Assembly: GCA_032622095.1 (NCBI GenBank)
Contig: CP136064.1
Span: 39,608,426 to 39,672,425, forward strand
Length of the DNA: 64,000 bases
From: Siphonodentalium dalli
Taxonomy: Eukaryota > Mollusca > Scaphopoda > Gadilida > Siphonodentaliidae
Reading direction: 5' to 3'
How positions within the stretch are numbered: the stretch's first letter is position 1; each line of letters begins with the position of its first letter. The notes beneath the pieces were generated by a model. That model was not told the origin of the DNA. It saw only the letters and a list, made by a program, of their open reading frames with translations, and made no database searches. The position numbers and the translations under genes were made by a program. This document shows positions 22,901-32,900 of this stretch, piece by piece.

Positions 22901-24968
22901 CAGTCTATGTCAACATGATGAGTTTGCGCGGACCCTTTGTTATGCTCAGATACCTTCCTATTACACTTGGCAGACTAATAAGTGGGCCCGTCGCAAACGT
23001 GGCAAACCAATTGAAGGCTATGTTGGCGTATACAGGGATGATGCTATTGGCAGAGTTTACACTGTTCACCCTAGCCAACAAGAATGTTTCTTTTTGAGAT
23101 TACTTCTTCATGAAGTCAGAGGACCATTGTCATTTGCTGATCTGAGGACTGTTGATGGTAATTTGTATTCGACGTTTCGAGAATCGGCTCTAAATAGAGG
23201 TCTTTTGGAAGATGACACACAATGGGAATCCACATTGTCCGAGGCGTCTATTTCACGATCTCCCAAATGCCTCCGTAGCCTTTTTGCAACATTGCTTCAC
23301 GTATGTGGTGTTGCAAATCCAACCGAACTATGGACCAAGTTCAGAGAAGACCTTTCGGACGATTTTCGCAGAAGGCAGCAGACTTGCATGCCCGACATCG
23401 AGGTCGTCTTCACCGATGAGATTTTCAATCTTGCGCTCATTGATGTCGAGGACAAAATTCTCTACCATGGCGGTCCCGAAATCCATACGTTTGGTCTTCC
23501 TGAAACTAGCCGATCGCATGTCCTTGATCAGCCCCGTGAAATTATCAGAGAGACAAGTTATAATGTCGATGAACTTGCCAATGTTGTCATATTAAATGAG
23601 CCAAAGTTGCTTCCTGACCAACAGAGCGCATATGAAACCGTGCTAACATCTGTTGCTGACAATACCGGTGGCATTTTTTTTCTGGACGCTCCCGGCGGCA
23701 CAGGCAAGACGTTTGTCATCAACTTAATGCTGGCCAAATTGCGACAACGAGGGACGATTGCCATTGCCGTGGCTTCATCTGGCATTGCAGCAACACTACT
23801 CCCTGGGGGACGAACAGCTCACTCAGCATTCAAACTTCCCATAAGCTTAATATCGAATGATCTGGCAACATGCAATGTCACTAAAGGGACGGGTTTATCG
23901 CGGCTTCTGACGAGTTGTCGACTGATCGTTTGGGACGAATGCACGATGTCCCACAAGCATGCATTTGAGGCCCTCGACAGGACTTTGCAAGACATTCGTG
24001 GTTCGAACAGGATCATGGGTGGTGTCACCTTACTGCTGTCGGGAGATTTTAGACAAACTCTTCCAGTGATTCCTAAAGGAACAAAAGCTGACCAACTTAA
24101 AGCTTCTCTGAAATCGTCTTATCTTTGGCGAAGCGTCCGTCTTCTTAATTTAACAACAAATATGAGAGCTCATTTGTATAATGATCCAATTGCAACAAAT
24201 TTTGCTGCACATCTTCTCCAAGTTGGTGATGGTATTTTTCCTTCCGATAATGATGGTCAAGTCAACTTGCAACCTTTATGCACATTAGTGGCGTCCATGG
24301 AACAGTTGATTTCACATGTGTTCCCATATTTGACAGACAATATTAACAACCATGACTGGTTGTGTGAGAGGGCAATTTTGGCTCCTAAAAACGATGTGGT
24401 CAATGTTATTAACTCCCGAATGATCGACTTGGTTCCTGGCCAATTGCATACATGTAAGTCAATTGATACCATCCCTGATCAGTCACAGGTAGTGAATTAC
24501 CCCACCGAATTTCTAAATTCTCTAGACCCGCCTGGTATGCCGCCCCATATATTGAGTATCAAAGTTGGTGCCCCCATTATGCTACTTAGAAATTTAGAAC
24601 CTCCAAAACTATGTAATGGCACAAGGCTGTCTGTAAAAAAAATATCACCTCATTTAATTGAGGCAAATATTTTGACAGGCTGTGGTCGAGGTGATGACGT
24701 ATTTATACCCAGAATTCCACTCATACCATCTGACTCGCCAATCGAATTTAAACGACTGCAGTTCCCAGTAAAGTTGAGTTTTGCCATGTCGATTAATAAA
24801 TCGCAAGGCCAAACCCTCAAAGTTGCTGGAATAGAATTGGAAGATCCATGTTTTTCGCATGGCCAGCTGTATGTGGCATTGTCACGCGTTGGCTCTCCAA
24901 ACAATTTATTTGTTCATTCGCCATATGGACGAACGAAAAATATTGTATACGAGGAAGCATTGCAATAG
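19956..24968 (+). CDS. Helitron Rep/helicase transposase, intact
   Basis: A 1670-aa rolling-circle transposase. Residues about 24-290 are eleven full and one partial copies of a 23-residue charged repeat (VAETDEQRARRLDVNRLA type), likely helical. A Cys-rich block follows (CPRCEALKW ... MCC, near 327-350), then the Helitron N-like region. The HUH nuclease is complete: PHAH gives His753 and His755, and the paired tyrosines are Tyr893 and Tyr897 (YVCKY). The PIF1-type SF1 helicase has Walker A GGTGKT (1247-1252), Walker B DE (1327-1328), a GDFRQTLPV motif, NMRA, SINKSQGQT and YVALSRV. The ATG at 19956 opens MPPKK and stops lie upstream. No endonuclease or OTU domain is fused, so it is the canonical Helitron type. 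The product would nick at the 5' TC, displace the strand and end at the 3' hairpin/CTAG, mobilising the units at 13379-16501. Length and motifs suggest it is functional. Confidence 0.95.
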   Translation: MPPKKSNVGRNSKNKRHLDTARLAETDEKRARRINEQRLATEAARADETDEQRACRLNEKRLATEAARVAETDEQRARRLDVIRLAAEAARVAETDEQRARRLDVTRLAVEAARVAETDEQRARRLDVNRLAGEATRVAETDEQRARRLDVNRLATEAARVAETDEQRARRLDVIRLAAEAARVAETDEQRARRLDVNRLAAEAARVAETDEQRARRLDVNRLAGEAARVAETDEQRARRLDVNRLAAEAARVAETDEQRARRLDVNRLAAEAARVAETDEQRGRRLDADARRHQHSDDRWMDAAFAYSPDIEYQSSPEVQIGAMTCMCPRCEALKWRGETPGMCCSNGKVSVPLHPDPPQQLKDLLGGVSPDSNHFLQNIRRYNSAFQMTSFGGNIVTERGFMPTFKVQGQVYHTIGSLLPPADQEAKFLQLYFVGDDQREADIRSSLLDLRPHLTLALQDMLHMANSYILSFKYALDSDIGPNMQIVINADKRPTGQHRGRFNEPTCNEVAVVMSGEEHGQRDIVITSRDNTLRRICETHRSYDPLQYPLLCAFGEDGYHISIRQAIGNKSVSCKDFYSFHFMIRRNYFNHLHRSRNLFNQFAVDMYAKIESERLFYIRTHQRELRADSYIHLRDSINTDTTEGLGQLCILPSSFTGSPRYMQEKTQDAMTFVRNFGRPDLFITFTCNPAWDELKSELFDGQSPKDRHDLLARLFRLKLQKLMNLLKKSHIFGRPVASMHTIEWQKRGLPHAHILIWLEKKIHANQIDSIISAEIPDSDVDPALFHIVTSQMVHGPCGRVNTNSPCMRDGKCTKQFPRQFLTETQTSRDGYPLYRRRRPGDGGFAAQIKLRNGHDFEIDNRWIVPYCPLLSKIFDAHINVEFCSSVKSIKYVCKYINKGSDAAMFALQNTNDEVSTYQMGRYISSNEAFWRIFEFPIHERHPAIIRLSVHLENGQRVYFTDNTAHQVAAAPKETTLTEFFSLCQHDEFARTLCYAQIPSYYTWQTNKWARRKRGKPIEGYVGVYRDDAIGRVYTVHPSQQECFFLRLLLHEVRGPLSFADLRTVDGNLYSTFRESALNRGLLEDDTQWESTLSEASISRSPKCLRSLFATLLHVCGVANPTELWTKFREDLSDDFRRRQQTCMPDIEVVFTDEIFNLALIDVEDKILYHGGPEIHTFGLPETSRSHVLDQPREIIRETSYNVDELANVVILNEPKLLPDQQSAYETVLTSVADNTGGIFFLDAPGGTGKTFVINLMLAKLRQRGTIAIAVASSGIAATLLPGGRTAHSAFKLPISLISNDLATCNVTKGTGLSRLLTSCRLIVWDECTMSHKHAFEALDRTLQDIRGSNRIMGGVTLLLSGDFRQTLPVIPKGTKADQLKASLKSSYLWRSVRLLNLTTNMRAHLYNDPIATNFAAHLLQVGDGIFPSDNDGQVNLQPLCTLVASMEQLISHVFPYLTDNINNHDWLCERAILAPKNDVVNVINSRMIDLVPGQLHTCKSIDTIPDQSQVVNYPTEFLNSLDPPGMPPHILSIKVGAPIMLLRNLEPPKLCNGTRLSVKKISPHLIEANILTGCGRGDDVFIPRIPLIPSDSPIEFKRLQFPVKLSFAMSINKSQGQTLKVAGIELEDPCFSHGQLYVALSRVGSPNNLFVHSPYGRTKNIVYEEALQ

Positions 24969-25088
24969 CGTATGCACCATATATGCAAGCAAAACATACT
25001 AAAAAGTATGCCTCCATACATCTAAATAAATAACTAAAAAAAAAAAAAAAAGTAATGCTGCCAGACAATTCATGCCTGCCGGTCCCAA

Positions 25089-25379
25089 GCCCGGACGAAA
25101 GCAGAGGGGATGTATAATCTCAAACCGATATTTATCTAATGTCTACTTTATTCACTAATGGCCCGAAATTGGTTTAATGTGTTCATTTGAAAACTCAAAC
25201 TATTAGCTATGTAGCATGGCAATACTGTATATAATATGTGCCCAAACAGCTCGGACGAAGTCGGGCATATCTTCAGTCATTTCAGTCAGTCTGGACGTAC
25301 CCAATACAAATGATGTTTGCATCAAACAACCCGGACGATGGACAATTCAAGGTCAAAGCCCGGACGAAGTCGGGTCACC
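25089..25379 (+). repeat. Cluster of four Helitron terminal-hairpin motifs
   Basis: CCCGGACGAA-type cores occur at about 25090, 25250 (CTCGGACGAAGTCGGG), 25329 and 25359 (CCCGGACGAAGTCGGG plus TCACC). Only the last matches the 3' end of units 0-3 across the hairpin, and none is followed by CTAG. They may be stacked remnants of successive 3' ends. Confidence 0.75.
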
Positions 25380-25796
25380 AAACATATTCCCAAATGTATT
25401 ATCATTATTTGTATTTATTATCAATATCATATAATATGATGAACTCATTTATTGATATATATGTATGTTGTGTATTGTTTGTATAATGTTGTGTAAATAA
25501 GTTGTATGGCATGTTGCAACTTAGATGTTGACTTTGCTAATAAACAATTCAATTCAAGTATACGCAGTTGTAAATAAATAAATACTACTTTATTGGTGGG
25601 ACGGATTAAACGCGATAATCAAAATGATAATCGCTCCGACCTGACAAGGTGAGCCACTACTTATATTCCATGTGTAAGAATAATGTTTTGTGATGCCATT
25701 TTGATATACAATTTATGAGAATACGTGTACCACTTTGAGAGCAAGAGTATTCTCTATTCCCACCAAATATCCACAGAGGGTTTCACATCACTTTAA
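25380..25796. other. AT-rich stretch between hairpin cluster and second Helitron end
   Basis: It contains AATAAACAATTCAATTCAA near 25540, resembling a transcript 3' end, and no ORF of note. Confidence 0.4.
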
Positions 25797-25824
25797 CCTG
25801 GGCAACGCCGGGTAACCCTGCTAG
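25797..25824 (+). mobile_element. Second Helitron-type 3' terminus
   Basis: The hairpin CCTGGGCAACGCCGGG (25797-25812) is followed by TAACCCTG and CTAG (25821-25824), then T. This is a textbook Helitron 3' end of a different family from units 0-3. No matching 5' end was identified, so it is either the end of another Helitron or the read-through end of the autonomous element. Confidence 0.7.
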
Positions 25825-26170
25825 TATCTATATATAGTTAGATTGTGTTCAATGTGGTTCAATTACCGTACTAAAGATTTTGGATTTTAACATGCACAGA
25901 TTGCACGCTTAAGAATTGCATTATTTTTTGTGTGGAGAGGAATTAGTACTTCGTAAGTATGGGAATTTTCACATGCATACTATTATTTGTGACTTTATTA
26001 TGTCGAAGGTTTGATGTTGAACTCTATACTTTGATTATTTAAATTATCAATTTGAAATGACCGATTGTGAACGTATATAGCTTCCGCATTTCCTTCCTTG
26101 GCTAAACGGGCATGGTTCATTTGAACTCCAAAATTGTGTATACCCAAATTTTTGTAGTAATGCCAGTATT
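25825..26170. other. Spacer without recognised gene
   Basis: A minus-strand ORF (25998-26183) has no recognised domain and runs into the next inverted repeat. Confidence 0.4.
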
Positions 26171-26172
26171 CA

Positions 26173-27107
26173 CCCCTGGTCAAGTGGTCCTGCCAATGTG
26201 CTATAATGCTGGTGGGTCCTGCTGAATTGATGTGGTGTTGTTAGGGCGAACTTTTGCTGTTAAGAAAAAGTACCGTTATCTGTTCTAAAGTTCACATTTT
26301 TGCGGTGTTTGGACAATCTGAAGATATCCAGGAAAAGCCATTATGTGTATCAAACATTCAAAAACTTATATATATTGCGAAATCTTTTAATACTGCAGTT
26401 GGACATCCTAGTTCTTGCAAATTGATTATAATCAAGATCGCCATTAACGTTGTTTTGCAAACACCGGCGCAGCCATTATTACATGTCTCCCCCAAATATA
26501 TATGTGACCCGCCATATCAAATCCAGTCGTAAGTCGGGATTTTGTTTACCCTGTGCCAATGCATTCTCTTATATATGCGAGTCGACCATAGGTCGCCTCG
26601 CATATATAAGAGAAAGCATTGGCCAAACAATTTTTTACAATTTTAATAATTTGTTCTTGTATTCTTTAACAATTTTATAATTTCACCCATACAGAGCCCC
26701 AGACAAACATGAGCATACGACACTCTTCTATATGCTTCTATATATGTGTTGGGCTCCCTGCAGGGTAATGGATGTTTTTTATTTTATGTCCTAAAAATTG
26801 TAAGAAACATTTATTTAAAAAAAATGAAAAAAAATTGTTAGGCCAATGCATTCTCTTATATATGCGAGGCGACATATGGTCGACTCGCATATATAAGAGA
26901 ATGCATTGGCACAGGGTAAACAAATCCCAACTTACGACTGGATTTGATATGGCGGGTCACATATATTCATGAATGTTTCATACAGACACTGGCCAAACAC
27001 CGCAAAAATGACAACTTTAGAAAACATAACGGTACTTGTTCGTAACGGCATCAGTTTGCCCTACCAGCATTGTAACAAGTTAGCAGGACCACTTGACCTG
27101 GGGTGGT
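26173..27107. mobile_element. Foldback element with long imperfect inverted arms
   Basis: The left arm (26173-26320) starts CACCCCTGGTCAAGTGGTCC and is matched inverted by 26985-27107, which ends GGACCACTTGACCTGGGGTG. Both arms include AAGTACCGTTAT and ATTTTTGCGGTGTTTGG. The interior has been invaded by MITE copy 4. A related partial copy without that MITE is at about 43080-43480. No transposase was seen and the target duplication was not resolved. Confidence 0.65.
26503..26961 (-). mobile_element. Foldback MITE with TGTGACCCGCC termini, copy 4
   Basis: The termini are TGTGACCCGCCATATCAAAT and its complement, flanked by TATATA on the left and TATATT on the right. The core at 26549-26916 has the same hairpin module as copies 1-3, in reverse orientation to copy 3. 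The middle also shares a segment with copy 3 (ends GGAGCCC/GGGCTC, containing GAAGAGTGTCGT and its complement). The TA-rich flanks suggest a TA or TATA duplication. The related element at 43290 shows the unoccupied site. Confidence 0.75.
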
Positions 27108-28065
27108 TTTGCTCGATAAAGCAAGAAATGCCGGTATTCATATATTAATATACTCTGAAAAACGTACGGAAATCATGGATATTTTTCAGCTGTGCTCGAT
27201 TTGTCGCACATAATTTATTGACTAATTTGATCTATGTAACCGAATTAAATAGAGAGCATGATTTCAGACTCCAAACAGGTACGATACAGCCATTTGAACC
27301 AGCATGTTGGTCCATTCAACGAAATGGTTTGTCTTCAAGCAAGGTACAAGTCAAATTAAATTGTAATTTTGCTCATTTCTGAAATAGCTCATAACATACA
27401 TAAAATTATAAAACTCAGATTTGAGAAAAGAATGTTTGAGATCTGAAAGCCCATTTCCCTAGCCCATGTGGGCGTTTTTTGCATGTATACACACAAAGTA
27501 GAAACGGAAATAATTATTTGTGTCGAAAAGTGCATGTGCTCAGATTCCAACACCAAAGACGACTCGATAGGAACAAGAGCGGACAATCACAGCGTATTGC
27601 ACCAAAGAATTCCCTCTTCGATAGAATGTTCCCGTGATACCGCATTCTTTTGAAAGCGTATCAAATATGATTTACTCAATTGAGTATACATTAAAGACGA
27701 GAGTAGTAAACATATTGAAATTGTATATTACAAAGTTATATCTTTTGTGACGTGCAGTACATTCATACTATGTAATTATAACCACATAAAGTCATTGTGC
27801 TTCTGTCCAGTGATGTGTGTTTGTGGTGTGTATCTTACGCACATCATTTAGGCATTCTCGATGAGGAAGTTCAGTCCTGTTTTAGCAGTCAAACATATAA
27901 TAATAATGCATATATAGCCCTCATATAACGTAGACATGCGTATCAGCTTACAGCATGAAGCAATACATTGTGTAAAATCTGGAAAATATAACGATGTCCC
28001 TTGTTATTACAACCGTGTTCAAGGATATAATGTTGACATCAAATTTGTCTTTTCTCTCACAAGCC
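27108..28065. other. Spacer without recognised gene
   Basis: ORFs in this stretch (27389-27653) show no domain or splice-supported structure. Confidence 0.4.
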
Positions 28066-29163
28066 AGGATAGGAGAGGGTAGGATAGGATAGGATAAGAT
28101 AATTTTTTATTTACAATATTCACATGGAAAATACAAATACATAAAATAGAATTTACATGTATATTGTTCGGGGTGATATAGTCAGGACTGACTGTCTTCC
28201 TATCACCCCTATTAACACATGCTAGGTGGCCTGAGTGGTATTGTATGCTTTAATTGTTAACGCTGCAAATTAATGCAGAACATGGATATGTACATATATA
28301 CAATGGGTCACTTACATCGTCATCGTCATCACCATCGTCAACATCCGCATCGTCATCAACATCATCATAATCATCATCATCGTCATCATCATCAACACCA
28401 TCATCACCAACACCATCGTCATCACCACCACCATCATCATCATCATCATAATCGTCATCATCAACACCGTATTTTTGTCGCCGTCTTTATCTATCTTCGT
28501 TATCATCTACCGTCACCATTATCCCGTCATCAACATCGTCAACGTTGTTATCGTCGTCGTCGTCGTCAATCGCCATCGGTGTCGTCGCAAAATCGCCGTA
28601 ATTTTTTTTCTTTCTCATTATCAAGAAAAGGTACACATGCTGACATTACACATGTGTCATGCCAGCATGTGTACATGTTGTTAATCGAATCATGTTGTGT
28701 CATCTCTTGTTTTTTCGTGAATCTTCATGCACACCTTAACAAATATCGCTAAACTTTTCTGAGTAGCTGGGTTTTGGCTACCGAGTAAAATATAAAATCG
28801 TGCTCTAGATGGCTCTTGCCAAAAGTTAGCCGGGATATATCTCATTCTTAGATCCAAGTATTTTGGACAAATCATCACAACGTGGTACTCGTCTTCTTTG
28901 TGGGTCCTGCATTTTTGACAGGCTCGGGATTTTTTCTTTATTTTTAAAGTTCTGGTTACAATACAGACTCGACAGCTATGCAGTACTGAATATGGAATAG
29001 TTGGGGGGATATCCATTACCACCAGCAAACAATTGCCTGGTAGGATACATAATTTTGCTGATAGATGATTGGGTGACACTGAGGTAATTATGCTGGTTGT
29101 AATGGAAATCCCTCCCAAATACTCCAGACTCAGTACTGTATAGCTGTAACTTGGGTGGTCCAT
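28066..29163 (-). pseudogene. LINE 3' end: ORF2 C-terminus, 3' UTR and (TATCC)n tail
   Basis: The minus-strand ORF 29163-28690 ends with the zinc-knuckle-like tail common at the C-terminus of LINE polyproteins (CQKCRTHKEDEYHVVMICPK, then YLDLRMRYIP). Downstream on the same strand come a trinucleotide microsatellite (28590-28315), a conserved hairpin (28209-28170, GGGGTGATA pairing with TATCACCCC) and a 3' tail of TATCC repeats (28106-28069). Two more copies of the hairpin plus tail, without ORF, occur near 49.4 and 50.0 kb. No RT palm is present, so this is a 5'-truncated insertion. Clade not determined. Confidence 0.65.
28315..28590. repeat. (CAT/ATC)n microsatellite
   Basis: Imperfect trinucleotide run of CATCGTCATCAC type, decaying after 28480. 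It produces a His-rich ORF on the plus strand and a Met-rich ORF on the minus strand, neither real. Confidence 0.9.
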
Positions 29164-29863
29164 GACAGTTTATATCTTTGTCTACATGGGACGCATGTTT
29201 CGAAAAATGCATGACTCGACCCCTACAACCTGTATGACCCACTCGACCTACTTGCCACATATTGGCAAAGCTCATCGTATATTATTATAACACGGAAGAC
29301 ATTGTCTGTCATCTTCACACTGGGCGAATGGCACCTAAATAAACTCAATCGTGTCCATAAGAAACTCGGATCGTTTTCTCCAGAGGAACTGAATAACACA
29401 AGAAACCCGGATAAAATGTTAAGAATATTTTATTGTGCTCGGGTTCTTGTCAATTGTGTGATATTATGGATTTCTTGTACATGTAGTAGTCAGGAGGCAG
29501 GTCAGACAAAAGGCAGCTATAGTAAACATGTTTGCTAAATAAATTAGTACAAAATGCCAACAATCCAAATAATGTACTGTTGGATGCGCCTGCAAATAAA
29601 CTAATTTTTGGCACTCTCTGGTCACATAATTTTATGTGACGACCAAAGGCAATAGGATGTGCTCAATTTACATAAATCTAATTGAAATGCAATTCTTATC
29701 GAGTTTTCGAGTGAATGGACTCTGTATGTATTAGATATGTCCTCACTGTTCCTCGCACCTTGCCCCGCCTGTCAGCTAGGTGTTACCCATATTCATGGTC
29801 CGGATGTTTGGATGTCATCCGATCAGTGTAATCTTCACTCGTTCAAGGTAAAAGAACTAGGCC
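29164..29863. other. Upstream flank of the SHIPPO-like gene
   Basis: No promoter element can be assigned with confidence. ORFs at 29302-29538 and 29737-29994 lack recognisable domains, and the latter overlaps the proposed first exon in another frame. Confidence 0.4.
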
Positions 29864-29924
29864 ATGGCCGCAGAGCAGCAGAAGAAGAAAAAGAAGCCAA
29901 TTATACTTCCAGTGGCGCCATTCT
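29864..29924 (+). CDS. SHIPPO-like gene, proposed exon 1
   Basis: ATG in a strong Kozak context, encoding MAAEQQKKKKKPIILPVAPF plus one base, then donor GTATGT at 29925. A basic KKKPI start before the first PGP motif is common in this family. The joining codon with exon 2 becomes TCT. Confidence 0.45.
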
Positions 29925-32900
29925 GTATGTATATATATTTGAATCAATTACCGTAATACGAATACACACCCATGAAATACCATTTAGTCCATGAGATAGA
30001 AAATGGAAAATTGACTTTCGTTGCACCCCAGGGGGGGGGGCAAAGGTTTTTTGGTGTCTATAGAAAGCTTATAGCACCAGGAACAAAATTTGACTTGTTG
30101 GCCTTGACAAAAAGTGTCCGTTTGGCCGCTAGGGGGCGTAATCTAAGATGGCCGCCAATATTCCCGCCAAAATAGGAAATCATAGATAGGAAAAGACTTT
30201 ATGTCAATCAAAACGGGTTTTGCCGCCAATTGAGTTTCATGAAACATTTTAAACACATAAACAAACATTTAAGACATTAAAGTGGCACTTTGGGAGTCAA
30301 ATGCTGTAAATAAGAGCATTTTATTATTTTATATGACGGGAGTTGTTGGGTTTTTGTGCTTTCTTGCACCTTAATATGACAGTCTGGGAGCTAATGGCGG
30401 TACCCTTGCAACGCAATGGGACTTAACTTTACCCCACCCATTTTGTTCTTTATTATGTCCTTCAACTTTTAATGTTAACAAGAACAAAAAGTGGCCGTAT
30501 AGACTCCAGACAAGATGGCGGCCATGATGGCCGCGTTTTTCAGACCAGACCCTAAGTCAGTTTGATGCAAATTATAGCTGGAAACTCTAGTAAAATGTAT
30601 ACTAATGTATATATTTTCATGAAGCTAGGACACAATGACACTTCGATAGGGCAAAATTGAAACTCCCAATCCAAAATGGCTGCCAAAATGGCCACCGAAA
30701 GTTGAAAATATGACATTTTTTCACTTACATCTTCTAGATCAGTTTATTTTGTTTGGAAATGGTTGAGAAATGAGACTTTATTTTGTATTTTATATATTAA
30801 CTGATCATTGGAGCAATAAAATATGCAATTACTGGGCTCCTAGCCCCGTCCGATCCCTCAAAAATTCGATTTTACAGAATGCGGTATTAAATTTCACAAA
30901 AAAATCACAATTGGGATTCTAGTCATATTTCTACAAGAAATGAACAGAAATTTGTAATGTAAGTGAGGCATATCATTACCTATGAATATTCCAACTCATT
31001 GGAACCAAAATTGTTAGTTTGGCTCAAAATGGCTGCCAAAAAGACCGTCAAAATACGGGAAATGGTAGATACTGCCTCAGCATGCCCTTCAGTCGCTTAC
31101 AAGTTGTGGTTGATGTATACAATTGGCTATTCTATCTTCTATAATTGAATACTAACATGTCTGATGCACCATGTTTTTGTTACTATTGTCACCACTGACA
31201 TTACCAGAAATATTGGAGTTTTCTCTCACAAACTTGACAAAAAATATCGGCAAAAATTAACTTTTCATGTATGGATCATTTGTTCAAGTGAAATGTAACT
31301 ATCTTTGATATGAAAGGTGATTATTGTTTTGGTCTATCATAATTGTGTCACACTAGGGCATTTATAAACCATTTTCTCAAGATGGCAACCAAATTTGGTA
31401 ATAAAATTCATTTATTTTACATATATCCCGAACATTAATCTCTGCGTTATCCGAAAAAGGTAGCAAATTCATTTTAAAGATGCAGTATGGAATTTTTCCG
31501 AGAACCTCTTTTGTGATTCTGGCCATATTATTGAAAGGAAATGGGCAGAACTTTGCGACGGAACATAATATGTGGCTATTCTGGCCCATTATGATAAAAA
31601 TTTATCAACAGGATACAGGGTGGATGCCAAGATGACAGCCAGTGAGTTACTGTTTGACCATTGGTGATGTGAATAGGCATACAAGGAGTGATTATATGGT
31701 TATGAGTGGGGTGTCCATGGTAATATGTGTAGGTATTCAAGGAGTGATCGTGATCATGTGTGAGGTGAAACGGTATGCACGGAGTGACTGCATGTATAGT
31801 GTATGGTTGTATGTACCCAGTGTGTGTGTACTCGGTGTGGCTGTATGTCCATTGCTATGGTGTATGGACATAACTAGAGAAGCTATATGGCCACCTGTGT
31901 ATTGTTCATGTATATACATAGAGTGACTGTAAGGTCATGGGCGGGATTATGACAGGTGGGGTGTATATGTAGACATGTGCTGTCTGTATGGTCATGGAGT
32001 GTGTGGATAAATCGGGAGCTATTTAATGGTTATGGGTAATATATAGGTGTATATGTGTGCATGGAATGACTGTACGGTCATGTTTGAAGTGTACATACAT
32101 GGAGTAAGCTGGATGGTCATTGGCTATGCGCGTGGGTATATAGGGCCTGCCATTCTGGTAAAGGGTGGGATGAATATTTACGCGCGCCGCGTGTATAACT
32201 GGTGGCGAGATTCTCTTTTCTCGTGGGCGCTTACATTATCAATGGGTGTTTTATTAGTTTTATTTATAGAATGGGAATTTTTGGGATGATTAAAAGTCAA
32301 ACTGCGAGCTGGAGGCAGAGTCCGGTAAAAGGTGAAGTTGGGGAATTTCAATTTCGTTTATTGTCGTTAATCAAGGGTGTGACTAATTAGTGCCCGGGCA
32401 CGCCCGGGCACGCCCGGGCAGGTCCGGGTGTTCTCATGGGCCCGCAGACAGTCTAATATGATGCCACATGGTAGTAGGATACAGAATAAGCATATATTGT
32501 GAAAATTGACTTGCTGTGTCGTCCACCGGCGGGTTTATTAACCATTTAAATGCCGATATTGACTAAAAGAACCCGGGAGAGCCCAGACGGACGCATAGAC
32601 CCGACCATATTATATATTGATGACTAATGGTTGCGAGGCACTTACTAAAGGTATATTGCAAATATTGACTCGCTATCTGGTTCGCGGCCGGCTTCATTAA
32701 CCCCTTAAATGACGATATGCGCCAGAAGAACATGGCGCAAGCCCGGGCACGCCCGGGCAGGCCCTGGTGATCTCATGGACCCGCAGACAGTCTAATATGA
32801 TGTCATATGGTAGTAGGATACAGAATAAGCATATATTATGAAAATTGACTTGCTGTGTCGTCCACCGGCGGGTTTATTAACCATTTAAATGCCGATATTG

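Larger units (their letters stand above)
16502..25379 (+). mobile_element. Autonomous Helitron, 5' end joined to the tandem array
   Basis: The first 175 bp (to about 16676) match the 5' end of units 0-3, closest to the unit 0 variant, and then the sequence diverges. About 3.3 kb further on lies an intact Rep/helicase ORF (19956-24968). The 3' side carries the same hairpin, CCCGGACGAAGTCGGG, plus TCACC (25359-25379). Shared 5' and 3' termini argue that this is the autonomous partner of the non-autonomous units. The expected TTCTAG after the hairpin is missing, so the true 3' end is uncertain. It may be eroded, or transposition may have read through to the CTAG at 25821-25824. An alternative is that unit 4 is only a truncated fifth copy and the ORF belongs to a separate insertion. 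Confidence 0.6.

Noticed and set aside
25998-26183. 61-codon minus-strand ORF as a gene
   Set aside because: No recognised domain or splice sites, and it overlaps the start of a foldback element arm.
28273-28752. His-rich 159-codon ORF
   Set aside because: Translation of a CAT/ATC microsatellite in the 3' UTR of an antisense LINE.
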